The notes beneath the pieces are model-generated. The model was not told where the DNA came from and made no database searches. It saw only the letters and a list, made by a program, of their open reading frames with translations. 64,000 nucleotides of DNA from Phycisphaeraceae bacterium (lineage in GTDB: Bacteria; Planctomycetota; Phycisphaerae; Phycisphaerales; UBA1924): positions 806,001-870,000 of the forward strand of contig JAHBXI010000001.1 in the NCBI GenBank assembly GCA_019636515.1. The letters are read 5' to 3'. Made by a program: the position numbers and the translations under genes. Shown here piece after piece: positions 1-7,148 of this stretch. Each line of letters opens with the position of its first letter. Positions within the stretch are counted from its first letter, which is position 1.

Positions 1-29
1 CCACCCGCGGATGCCGTGCCGAAGACTCA

Positions 30-185
30 GCACCCATCTTCAAAGGCGTGGACAAAGGCGAAGAAGTCCTCGATATCGACGAACCCGGACTGGTCAAAGT
101 CGGCATCGTCGCCGCCGAGTTCAAAGGCCGTGACGAAGGCAATGTAATCCTCGAAGTCAACGAATCCCGAACGATCAAAGTCGGC
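30..185 (-). repeat. Paired EF-hand (dockerin-like) C-terminal tail, copy 1
   Basis: The last 52 codons of the frameshifted secreted protein encode two loops, DFDRSGFVDFED and DFDQSGFVDIED, 28 residues apart, each followed by a short helix (AFVTAFE, AFVHAFE). The protein ends in GC. Related tails end five other proteins in this window. Confidence 0.85.
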
Positions 186-944
186 GGGGCGCCACGTCTC
201 GAAAACCGAGGCGACGGGAATGGAAGATGTCTCACCCTCGTCGTTGATCGCCCTCACACCCCAGTAGTACTCGGTGCAGTGATCGAGGATCCCCGGTGGA
301 AGGTGCAGGGTGGTCTGTTCCGTCACGTCGGCCCAGAGAGCGGGCTCGAGCGAGGGACTTTGAGAAATCGTGACGGCGTAGAGGACCGCGTCGGCGGATG
401 GAGACCATGCAAGTTCGGGCGTGAGGGGGATCCCGAGGGAGACATCGGCGGGAGAGAACAATTCGAACGTACCCGGCGGGGCGACGGCTACCCAGTCGAT
501 GGTGACCTCGGCGTGGCCGTATCCGGGAATGGGAACTCCCATCTCGTCACCGAAGTACACCATGTACGTGGCGTTGAAATCGCCGGTGACGGCGGTCGCG
601 TACCAGTTGTGGAGCATGGAGCCGGACCACTGGATACGCGGGGCCGAGCCGTCGGTCGAGAAGATCGGTGAGAAGGTCCCCTGGTTCATCATGGTCCCGC
701 CGCTGTAGGACCTGATCGCAGGCGACACGTCGGACTGCTCGATCCAGAGAAGGGCGTTGGTGGGGGGAGACCAGAAACCCTCGACCATCCAGCCATACTG
801 GGCGTTGTACATGACTCCGTTGAGCACGGAGGCGTCTCCGGTGTAGGTTTCGCCGTAATTTCGCATGATCGGCATGTCAACGTGATGATCGACCATGACG
901 TACAGATCCACGCCGTCAAATGAGACCATAAGATGCTTCATCGG

Positions 945-952
945 CCCCCCCC
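945..952 (-). repeat. G8 homopolymer at a reading-frame break
   Basis: There are eight G on the coding strand, between the signal peptide and the mature part of the secreted protein. A tract of seven G would restore one frame. Homopolymers of this kind slip in replication and are also common sites of sequencing error. Confidence 0.9.
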
Positions 953-1078
953 ATCTTGGGATTGGTGGCCACGGCGCTTCCGGAGAGCATCCAGGCGGCG
1001 ACCAGCAACGATGAGAGGCGTTGGCATGAATAGTGACGTGACATCTTATATTCTCCATATTGAGGCAACAACGACGGG

Positions 1079-1759
1079 TCATTGCGCGGTGTGGGGATTA
1101 AACGAGTCCTGACCCACGCGTGGGTCAAAGACGGATATGAACGGGAGGGTGCAAGCGTGCCCATCGGCAAAGACCACGCCAGATCCCGGACGATGACGAT
1201 CGGTATCGACTTCCGGCGGCGCGCCGAAGTCGGTCCAGAAATGGGCCATCGCGTGGTCCGCGCTGGTGAGGTCGGAGAGTTCGGCGAACAGGACGGTCGA
1301 TGACGGGCGCGGGATGCCCGTGAACCGGGTCCAGACTCGCCCGCCGGTCTCCGCTGGGGTGAGTTCAAAGTACACGTTGTAGCCGTAACTCCACCGCTCG
1401 CGGCGGCGGTCGCAGGGACAGCGGTATGGCCCGTTGAAGACGTCGGTCCATCCGGCGTCGCCCGGGGAATACGCCCGTCCGGTGAGGTATTCGAAGAAGG
1501 CGTAGCCCCACGGGGCGACTCGGTTGGCAAAGGCCGAGTGCTGGCTTCGGGGCATGGCATCCCTGGAGGCATCGGCGTAGATCGCCGTGAGTTGCCCGAG
1601 GGTGCGCATCTGGCACAGGCATCGGCACTGCCTGGCGGCGTCGCGGGATCTTGCCAGAGCGGGGAGGATGATCGCCGTCAGGATGGCGAGGATCGCGATG
1701 ACGACCATGAGTTCGATCAGCGAGAACGCACGGCGCGGGTTCGCGGGGCGGCGCGTCAG
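1079..1759 (-). CDS. Prepilin-like protein (N-methylation motif, H...DGH type)
   Basis: The N-terminus has a type IV pilin/type II secretion pseudopilin signal: basic leader RRPANPRRA, then FSLIELMVVIAILAIL with the conserved Glu at +5. The residue before Phe is Ala rather than the usual Gly. The C-terminus has HRPGSGVVFADGHA, the H-x-n-DGH pattern common in the large planctomycete prepilin-like family. About 226 residues. No ATG lies before the motif. A CTG at 1759 overlaps the stop of the upstream Rrf2 gene (CTGA) and is my best start, though uncertain. The product is expected to be processed by a prepilin peptidase and held at the inner membrane. Its role is not known. Confidence 0.75.
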   Translation of the reverse strand: MTRRPANPRRAFSLIELMVVIAILAILTAIILPALARSRDAARQCRCLCQMRTLGQLTAIYADASRDAMPRSQHSAFANRVAPWGYAFFEYLTGRAYSPGDAGWTDVFNGPYRCPCDRRRERWSYGYNVYFELTPAETGGRVWTRFTGIPRPSSTVLFAELSDLTSADHAMAHFWTDFGAPPEVDTDRHRPGSGVVFADGHACTLPFISVFDPRVGQDSFNPHTAQ

Positions 1760-2208
1760 CGTCCACGGCGGATCGTCGGGACCATGAGCGATCGGCAGTG
1801 ACGGCGTCCGGGCGTGGACGTCTCGAAGATCTCCGCCAAGGAGGTGCGTGCGAACTCGCGCTCGATCATTCCCATCGCATCGTCGAGCCGGCGATGAAGC
1901 GGGCAGAGATGGACATGCTCGGGGTTTCCCAGTGGGCAGGTCTTGATGCGTTCGATGGGTCCCACGGCGTTGACCACGTCGAGCATGGAGATGGAGGCGG
2001 GCGGCCTGGCGAGGGTGAATCCCCCGTTGGGGCCACGCTGCGAAAGAACCAGCCCCTCCACCACCAGATCCCTCAGGATCTTGGAAAGGTATCCCTTGGG
2101 GACCTTGGTCCGGGCGGAGATCGTCTCGCTGTTGGCGGCCGAATCCGGGCCGAGAGCGGCAAGATGGATCATGGCCCGGAGGGCGTACTCGATGGTCTGG
2201 GAGAGCAT
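1756..2208 (-). CDS. Rrf2-family transcriptional regulator (two-Cys form)
   Basis: A 150-residue protein. It has the Rrf2 winged helix-turn-helix (MLSQTIEYALRAMIHLA; VPKGYLSKILRDLV; RGPNGGFTLAR) and the C-terminal CPLGNPEHVHLCPLH segment. The family includes NsrR (NO sensing) and IscR (Fe-S sensing), which bind a cluster through three Cys. Here only Cys91 and Cys102 are visible in that region; an Arg replaces the third Cys seen in the paralogue at 4336-4794. An upstream in-frame extension to 2289 exists, but the ATG at 2208 matches the family start. It lies just beyond the nos cluster and has an AT-rich stretch upstream. It may control the nos genes, the prepilin-like gene or itself; this is inferred from context. 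Confidence 0.88.
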   Translation of the reverse strand: MLSQTIEYALRAMIHLAALGPDSAANSETISARTKVPKGYLSKILRDLVVEGLVLSQRGPNGGFTLARPPASISMLDVVNAVGPIERIKTCPLGNPEHVHLCPLHRRLDDAMGMIEREFARTSLAEIFETSTPGRRHCRSLMVPTIRRGR

Positions 2209-2254
2209 GGAACGTGGAACTCGGCTGGATGGGGAGCGGGCGGGCAGGCACGGA

Positions 2255-2292
2255 TCTACGAAGGATAATAATACCCATATATCCACCATTGA
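2255..2292 (-). promoter_or_regulatory. Possible promoter/operator upstream of the first rrf2 gene
   Basis: A conspicuously AT-rich island in GC-rich DNA. It reads GGATATATGGGTATTATTAT on the coding strand, about 50 bases before the Rrf2 start. TATTAT could be a -10 box. A GATATAT core also occurs before the nosC-like gene near 12600. The function is inferred. Confidence 0.4.
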
Positions 2293-2328
2293 GCGGGAAT
2301 CCGACTGGATTTGATGATGGCTGGCGCC

Positions 2329-3096
2329 TCATGGTGATCGGATGTCGGATTGGTGTTGCTGGCCGGCCTGGCGGTTGGCGTACTCCACCATGCCGAGGTA
2401 CTGATACGGGCGAGCCTTGACCGCCAGGACGCAGCGTCCGCAGCAAACCCTGATCATGCGGTTTGCGACGACGATATCGATGACCGCATCGCTCGGAAGG
2501 ATGTCGCCCTGGACCGGGCACTTCCGGGGCATGCCGTAGGTCGGGGTTTGCGCGGCGACGACATGGCGGTCGAGGATACGGATGAAGCGCGCGGGATCGG
2601 CGAGGATCTCGCTTTGTTCCTCGGTTGAGGCGGCCCGAAACAAGCGGTTGCCCCAGACGAAGTCGATCGGTTGACTTCCGAGGGAGCGACCGGTGAGCAG
2701 GGACACTTCGACGGGATAGTACGGGGCCTGGTCGGCGATCATGATGGCATCAATGCGCCGCGTGGACTCAACGATATCGCGACCAAAATCGCGCTGGCAC
2801 TCCTCTCGGCAGTACCGCAGTTGACGCCCCTGGATGATCTGCTCGGGGGCCTCTCCCCATATTCCCAGGCGTCCTCCGCACCATGCGCAGACGCCGAGGT
2901 AGTAGCGGTCCATCGACTCGGACTCAACTTCACGGGCAAGATCCGACGCATCGCGAGGGGGACCTGTTCCACCAGGCCCCGACACGCAGGCAGGAACAAG
3001 CAGCACGTAAACGGCCGACGCGAACATCGCTGGCCAGAGGGCAACGAGCGATTTTCGGTGCCGTGGGCGGGTTCGCGGGGTACTCACAGCAGCCAT
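2329..3096 (-). CDS. Cys-rich putative lipoprotein with two YHS-like metal-binding segments
   Basis: A 255-residue protein. It has an N-terminal hydrophobic stretch (WPAMFASAVYVLLV) ending at a possible lipobox VPAC. There are two Cys clusters. One is CAWCGG...YCREECQRDF, resembling a treble-clef or heavy-metal-binding segment. The other is CPVQGD...IRVCCGRC, resembling YHS-type domains (CPVMG...CCPGC). The start at 3096 lies inside the end of the CopD-like gene, so the two are probably co-translated. Placed with nosL and the CopD-like gene, a role in copper or iron handling for N2O reductase, or in sensing, is reasonable. No named family is certain. It is the last gene before the first rrf2. 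Confidence 0.7.
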   Translation of the reverse strand: MAAVSTPRTRPRHRKSLVALWPAMFASAVYVLLVPACVSGPGGTGPPRDASDLAREVESESMDRYYLGVCAWCGGRLGIWGEAPEQIIQGRQLRYCREECQRDFGRDIVESTRRIDAIMIADQAPYYPVEVSLLTGRSLGSQPIDFVWGNRLFRAASTEEQSEILADPARFIRILDRHVVAAQTPTYGMPRKCPVQGDILPSDAVIDIVVANRMIRVCCGRCVLAVKARPYQYLGMVEYANRQAGQQHQSDIRSP

Positions 3097-3551
3097 CCGG
3101 TGCGAATCGAGACCCCCGCTATTGCCAACGCGACCGAAAGCAGCGTCACCAACCAGGCATGGCGTGTGAATCGGCCCAGGGTGGCCATGGACAACTTCGG
3201 AAGCAAGCGGTGGGTGGCGTGCGTGGCGAGTACGACAATGGCGATCAGGAGGGCGACTTTGGCCAGGACCAGGTGAGCGGGGTGCGTCGGCGTGGTGAAG
3301 ATGGAAGGCCATCCACCGATCCATCGGGAGGCGAGGATTGGGCCGGTCACCACCTGCACGGCCAGGGCCGCCAATCCGATCCTCCCGAATGACCGCTCGA
3401 AATTCCGAACCGGGGTGACGTCTCCCTGACCGCGGGCCTGGGGTATCACGACGGCAAGAAGGACCACGTGCCCGCCGATCCAAACGGAGGCTCCCAGGAC
3501 ATGGGCGATGAGCAGCACCTTGTCGATCACGGCCGCGTGACTCCGTGGCAT
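3084..3551 (-). CDS. CopD-like four-helix membrane protein
   Basis: A 155-residue protein with about four membrane segments: VLLIAHVLGASVWIGGHVVL, a central helix around IGLAALAVQVVTGPIL, VLAKVALLIAIVVLATHATH, and LVTLLSVALAIAGV. The His and Trp-Gly pattern in the first helix resembles CopD/DUF2269-type membrane proteins linked to copper or haem. The ATG at 3551 is preceded by GGAAGG; a GTG at 3575 is also possible. The start overlaps the end of the RIC gene and the end overlaps the lipoprotein start. Its place in the nos operon suggests copper or electron-transfer support. The assignment is by pattern only. Confidence 0.65.
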   Translation of the reverse strand: MPRSHAAVIDKVLLIAHVLGASVWIGGHVVLLAVVIPQARGQGDVTPVRNFERSFGRIGLAALAVQVVTGPILASRWIGGWPSIFTTPTHPAHLVLAKVALLIAIVVLATHATHRLLPKLSMATLGRFTRHAWLVTLLSVALAIAGVSIRTGWLL

Positions 3552-4339
3552 GTCCCGCCTTCCGCTTGGGAGCACGTCCCGTCGGGGTCCAGAACATTCC
3601 CCATCTCATGGCGTTGGGAAGCGCCGGCTTCGGCCCTGATGCCCGCGGGGAAAAGGATGTTGTTTTCCTTGTGAATGTGATGCCTGGTATCGGCCTCGAA
3701 CTCGCGGAGAATGGTGAGCAGCGCGACGACCGATCCGCACGCTCCGGCGGGAGTGGTGTAGTCCCGCGTGATGGCTCGAATGCGGGCGAAGCCCTCGGCG
3801 ACGGACTGGTGGTCGTGGACCATGCAGTCGATCGGGCGTCGGACGCTCCAGGGGGGGCCGATGTGGATGGCTCCGGCCTGCTCAAGCCTGCGAAGCCAGG
3901 GGAACAAGACCCTCTCCTCGCGGACCATGTGGTCGATCATCTCCTCGCGGAGTTGGGTGATGACGGCGGCAAGTTCCGCGTATCGCGGGTCCGAGTGGCC
4001 GTGAGCGGATACGACGCGATCGACCAGAGGGCCGAGACTCTCAAAGATCTCCCGGGCGCGGATATGGTGAACGGCCTCGATATGCTCGCACAACTGACTC
4101 ATGGTCATGGCAGCGGGGTCCGGCTCGGACGGCGTGTTCACCGTGGCGTCTGGCGCGGGTTCACTGGCGGCACCGATGATGTCCAGGATCTCGACGCCGG
4201 CACGCCGGCACGCCTGGCTGAGCGACTCGCCGCCGTGGCAGCAGTAGTCGATGCCGAGGCGATCGAAAACCGGGATCAGGTCAGGCCGTGAGACGGCAAG
4301 GCCGCCGACGGACGCGTTGGAGTCAAGGGTGGGGTTCAT
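3527..4339 (-). CDS. ric: RIC/ScdA/YtfE-type di-iron Fe-S cluster repair protein
   Basis: A 270-residue protein. The N-terminal DUF542 (ScdA_N) domain has the diagnostic DYCCHGGESLSQAC at about residues 31-44. A hemerythrin-like di-iron domain follows, with His/Glu pairs (CEHIEAVHHIRAREIFE, EEMIDHMVREERVLFPW, CMVHDHQSVAEGF, HHIHKENNILFP). The family repairs Fe-S and di-iron centres damaged by NO or oxidants. The start overlaps the stop of the upstream Rrf2 gene as ATGA. Its linkage to an NsrR-like regulator and N2O reductase fits a nitrosative-stress role. A Cys-containing tail (TCSQAEGGTCHG) after the domain is not part of the usual core. Confidence 0.92.
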   Translation of the reverse strand: MNPTLDSNASVGGLAVSRPDLIPVFDRLGIDYCCHGGESLSQACRRAGVEILDIIGAASEPAPDATVNTPSEPDPAAMTMSQLCEHIEAVHHIRAREIFESLGPLVDRVVSAHGHSDPRYAELAAVITQLREEMIDHMVREERVLFPWLRRLEQAGAIHIGPPWSVRRPIDCMVHDHQSVAEGFARIRAITRDYTTPAGACGSVVALLTILREFEADTRHHIHKENNILFPAGIRAEAGASQRHEMGNVLDPDGTCSQAEGGTCHGVTRP

Positions 4340-4794
4340 AACGGCTCCTTTGGCACGCCGGGGCAGCGCGGAACAAACAGGGACTGGCAGGAACCGGCCT
4401 GGGAAGCCCCATCAAGTACGCTTCCGACGGTGACGTGTCGGAATGTCTGCTCCATGTGTGCCAGGACGTCGTCGAGACAGCGGTGGAGCGGGCAAAGCGT
4501 GACATGGAGCGGATTATCGAGGGGACAGCCGTCGATGCGTCGGATCGGATCGACCGCGTTGACGATGTCCAGGAGGGTGACGAGGCGCGGATCGGCCGCG
4601 AGCGTAAACCCTCCGCGCGGTCCACGGTACGACCGGACGAGGCGGGCACGGACCAGATGCCGCATGACCTTGGAGAGATATCCCCTGGGGACGCGAGTCG
4701 ACCGGGCAATCTCCTCGCTGGTGGCGGCGGCATCCCCGACGGAGGCCAGGTGGCTCATGGCTCGGAAGGCGTATTCGACGGTCTGGGAGATCAT
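4336..4794 (-). CDS. Rrf2-family regulator, three-Cys NsrR/IscR-like form
   Basis: A 152-residue protein. It has the Rrf2 wHTH (MISQTVEYAFRAMSHLA; VPRGYLSKVMRHLV; RGPRGGFTLA) and three Cys in the effector region: Cys90, Cys101 and Cys106 (GCPLDN...LCPLHRC). Three such Cys commonly ligate a [4Fe-4S] or [2Fe-2S] cluster in NsrR and IscR. The ATGA overlap with ric makes it a coupled regulator-repair pair. It lies 49 bases after nosL and probably belongs to the same operon. It is the better candidate of the two Rrf2 proteins for NO or redox sensing. DNA targets are not shown by the sequence. Confidence 0.9.
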   Translation of the reverse strand: MISQTVEYAFRAMSHLASVGDAAATSEEIARSTRVPRGYLSKVMRHLVRARLVRSYRGPRGGFTLAADPRLVTLLDIVNAVDPIRRIDGCPLDNPLHVTLCPLHRCLDDVLAHMEQTFRHVTVGSVLDGASQAGSCQSLFVPRCPGVPKEPL

Positions 4795-4843
4795 GTCGGA
4801 GTCCGTACCTGTCGTTCAGGGTTGCCGAGCCTGCCCGACCGGG

Positions 4844-5341
4844 TCAGTCGTCTTCCCCGCGCTGGCGGGCGAGCACGCGTCTGGCACGCGCGGCGGAGAT
4901 CGCCGGTTCGTCGAGAATCTCGCCGCCGTGGATGGCGTGAAGGGCCTGAGCGTCAGCCCTGGCGGCAAAGGCGACTATGCCGGTCCCCATCGGGGTATGG
5001 AGGGAGATCGGATCGGCGTAGAAAAAGACGGCGTCGGCGGCCCGGATCCAGGCGCGCGTGCCGTGGTCATGGACGAACCGATCGATAACCGTGACGGCGG
5101 CGGGGTTCTCCCGGAGGTCATCGAGCATGCACCCGATATCATCGAAGAGCCGGTACGAGCGGCGCCCGCGATCCTCGACGAGGGTGGCGCTGGAGCATCG
5201 GTCTTCCATGATGATCATGCCGCACTGGGCGCATTGGTCCCGCCCGAGTCGCAGTTCCGGGGGTCCCGTACGTTCCCTTTGGTCGCAGGCCGTGAGCATG
5301 GTGACGGCGCATGCAAGGGCGGTTTGGAACCGGCGTTTCAT
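4844..5341 (-). CDS. nosL: NosL copper chaperone lipoprotein
   Basis: A 165-residue protein. The lipoprotein signal ends MLTAC and is followed by CAQCGMIIMED, the Cys-x2-Cys-Gly-Met copper site of NosL. NosL is an outer-periplasmic Cu(I) chaperone for assembly of the NosZ CuZ site. The ATG at 5341 overlaps the stop of nosY (ATGA) and has AGGAGG upstream, so an in-frame extension to 5410 is unlikely. It is the last classical nos gene in this operon before the Rrf2-ric pair. Confidence 0.93.
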   Translation of the reverse strand: MKRRFQTALACAVTMLTACDQRERTGPPELRLGRDQCAQCGMIIMEDRCSSATLVEDRGRRSYRLFDDIGCMLDDLRENPAAVTVIDRFVHDHGTRAWIRAADAVFFYADPISLHTPMGTGIVAFAARADAQALHAIHGGEILDEPAISAARARRVLARQRGEDD

Positions 5342-6222
5342 ACGGGAGACCTCCTTGCGAGCAGCACGGCCGCGGCGGCGAGGGGAATGACGACCCAGGC
5401 GAAAAGGCATACACCAAAGATGAGGTGAAGTCGTGGCCCGTGCTCATCGGCGGCGTACAGGCCCGCGGGACCAAGCACGTCGAGGGTGGCATCCACGGCA
5501 TGGAGCGACCACATCTTGAAGACCTGGAGCGGGTTCATGAGCGAGAGGGCGAAGAGTTCCTCGATGCGCAGCCGCAGGGCAACGACACCGGCCATGAGTG
5601 CCAGGTCGCTCACGAGCACCAGCGCAAGCCACACGAACACGGCGGCGCCCAGCGCGACCGACGCCCGCCTGGAGAGGACGGACAGGAGCATTCCGAGGCT
5701 GAGCATGCCAAGCGCCAGCAGAAGCGAGAGAGCGGCGAGCCAGAGGACGCTGGCGGGCCTGGCGGCCACGCCTTTCCACGCGAGGATGGCGGCGCAGACT
5801 CCCAGGCCCAGCATGAGGCAGGCGGCCAGGGCACCGGCCAGACCTGCGTATTTTCCCGCGAGGACTTCGGTCCGGGAAACCGGCTGTGCAAAGAGGTAGG
5901 CGAGCATGCCGCGTTCGCGTTCGGAGGCAATCGAAGAGGCCCCCGCGGTGAGCGCCATGAGCGGGACGACGAGCAGGACAAGATTGATGAGCCCGGCGGT
6001 GGTTCGGCCGAAGCCCGACAGGCCCGTGCCGCCGGTTCCGGCGGCGGAGACGAACGAAACGGCCAACCCCAGGACGGCGAAGGCGAGGGTGTACAGGATG
6101 AACCATCGACTGCGAACGGCATCGCGGAGTTCGCGTCCGGCGATGGTGAGGATATTTCTCCACGCGCGGGGCGGTGCCGGGATCGACAGGTCGCGTGGAT
6201 GGGCGGTGAGAGCAACGCTCAT
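5338..6222 (-). CDS. nosY: NosY ABC transporter permease
   Basis: A 294-residue ABC-2 type permease with about six membrane segments (for example LYTLAFAVLGLAVSFVSA, LINLVLLVVPLMALTAG, LFGVCLFAWVVI-like last helix). The motif ASSIASERERGMLAYLFAQP is typical of NosY. With NosF and NosD it forms the transporter complex needed to mature the CuZ centre of N2O reductase. Its start overlaps the nosF stop as ATGA and its stop overlaps the nosL start, so all three are translationally coupled. Confidence 0.94.
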   Translation of the reverse strand: MSVALTAHPRDLSIPAPPRAWRNILTIAGRELRDAVRSRWFILYTLAFAVLGLAVSFVSAAGTGGTGLSGFGRTTAGLINLVLLVVPLMALTAGASSIASERERGMLAYLFAQPVSRTEVLAGKYAGLAGALAACLMLGLGVCAAILAWKGVAARPASVLWLAALSLLLALGMLSLGMLLSVLSRRASVALGAAVFVWLALVLVSDLALMAGVVALRLRIEELFALSLMNPLQVFKMWSLHAVDATLDVLGPAGLYAADEHGPRLHLIFGVCLFAWVVIPLAAAAVLLARRSPV

Positions 6223-7148
6223 GGGAGCACCTCGGCGGCCGGTTGGCCTGCATCCCCGGTGGCTGGCGGAGCGCCGGGCGTGGCCTGTGTCGGCGCGGGA
6301 AGGATCTCAAAGTCATCGACGGCGATGCTGGCATCGGCGAGGATTCGAAAGGGAGCGGCCTTGCGGTCGGGATGAACACCGACGAGGATGCCCTCGCCGT
6401 TGAGCCGTGGATCGAAGCCGACCGCGCGGAGTTCGCGGATGGCGATGGGCCTGGCATCGTCTCGCATAAGCAGGTGGAGGACACATCCGGTGGATGCCCG
6501 GGCGAGGAAGTCGCGTGTCGGAGCGATCGAGGTGATGCGTCCGAGACTCATCTCGGCGACGCGGCGCGCAAGGGCACCGACTTCCTCGGGACGGTGAGAA
6601 GCAAAGAGCATGGTGCGTCCCTCACCCGAGAGCCGCTCGAGGAGACGGACGAACTCGCTTCGGCCGACGGCATCGAGGCTCGCGGTCACCTCATCGAGAA
6701 TGAGTATCCTGGGGTCACCCAGAAGCGCGATGGCCAAGGCGAGACGCTGCTTCATGCCGCCGGAAAGTTCACGGACCCGCTTGGACTCATGTCCGGAAAG
6801 GCCGACGTTGCCCAGGGCGATGGCTGGATCGGGGTGTCCGATGCCCTTGAGACGTGCAAAGAATACAACCGCCTCGGCGACCTTCATCTCGTCATGGAAG
6901 GCCAATTCCTGCGGGACGTAGCCGACGAGCATCCTCGCCTGCTTGCCGCGGCGAAGCACGTCCAGCCCGTTGATGGAGATGTTGCCCTTGAATCGCAGGA
7001 GCCCCAGGAGGCATCGTATCAGCGTGGTTTTTCCGGCTCCGTTGGCGCCCCAGAGGGCGACGCTGTCGCCCGGAGTTAGTTCGAGACACGCCTCATTCAC
7101 GGCGGCGTATCGGCCGAACCTCCTGGTGACATGTTCGATGCGGATCAT
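6219..7148 (-). CDS. nosF: NosF ABC transporter ATPase
   Basis: A 309-residue ABC ATPase. Walker A is GANGAGKTT (residues 34-42), signature ELSGGMKQR, Walker B ILILDEVTASLD, and the H-loop lies in ASHRPEE. About 80 residues extend past the ATPase core and end in a Pro/Ala-rich tail, as in other NosF proteins. It powers the NosDFY complex. ATGA overlaps join it to nosD upstream and nosY downstream. Confidence 0.94.
   Translation of the reverse strand: MIRIEHVTRRFGRYAAVNEACLELTPGDSVALWGANGAGKTTLIRCLLGLLRFKGNISINGLDVLRRGKQARMLVGYVPQELAFHDEMKVAEAVVFFARLKGIGHPDPAIALGNVGLSGHESKRVRELSGGMKQRLALAIALLGDPRILILDEVTASLDAVGRSEFVRLLERLSGEGRTMLFASHRPEEVGALARRVAEMSLGRITSIAPTRDFLARASTGCVLHLLMRDDARPIAIRELRAVGFDPRLNGEGILVGVHPDRKAAPFRILADASIAVDDFEILPAPTQATPGAPPATGDAGQPAAEVLP

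Larger units (their letters stand above)
27..1044 (-). pseudogene. Secreted FN3-like protein with dockerin-like tail, frameshifted at a G8 tract
   Basis: A signal peptide starts at ATG 1044 (MSRHYSCQRL..., hydrophobic SLLVAAWML, cleavage near SAVA). It runs into a stop after 42 codons, at 916. The mature protein continues in another frame from about 950 to 27. The switch is at eight consecutive G on the coding strand (945-952). Removing one G joins ...NPKMGG to PMKHLMVSFDG in one frame. The mature part has a region of unknown fold, then an FN3-like segment (LAWSPSADAVLYAVTIS), then two EF-hand-like loops ending in EDGC. The intact product would be an extracellular protein of about 338 residues. 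The gene follows the prepilin-like gene by 34 bases. The break may be a sequencing error, true decay or phase variation; the sequence cannot decide. The surrounding coding quality favours a gene that is functional at least some of the time. Confidence 0.75.

Noticed and set aside
5311..6375. 354-residue plus-strand open frame across nosY
   Set aside because: Glu/Gly-rich antisense shadow; nosY is a convincing membrane protein in the other strand.
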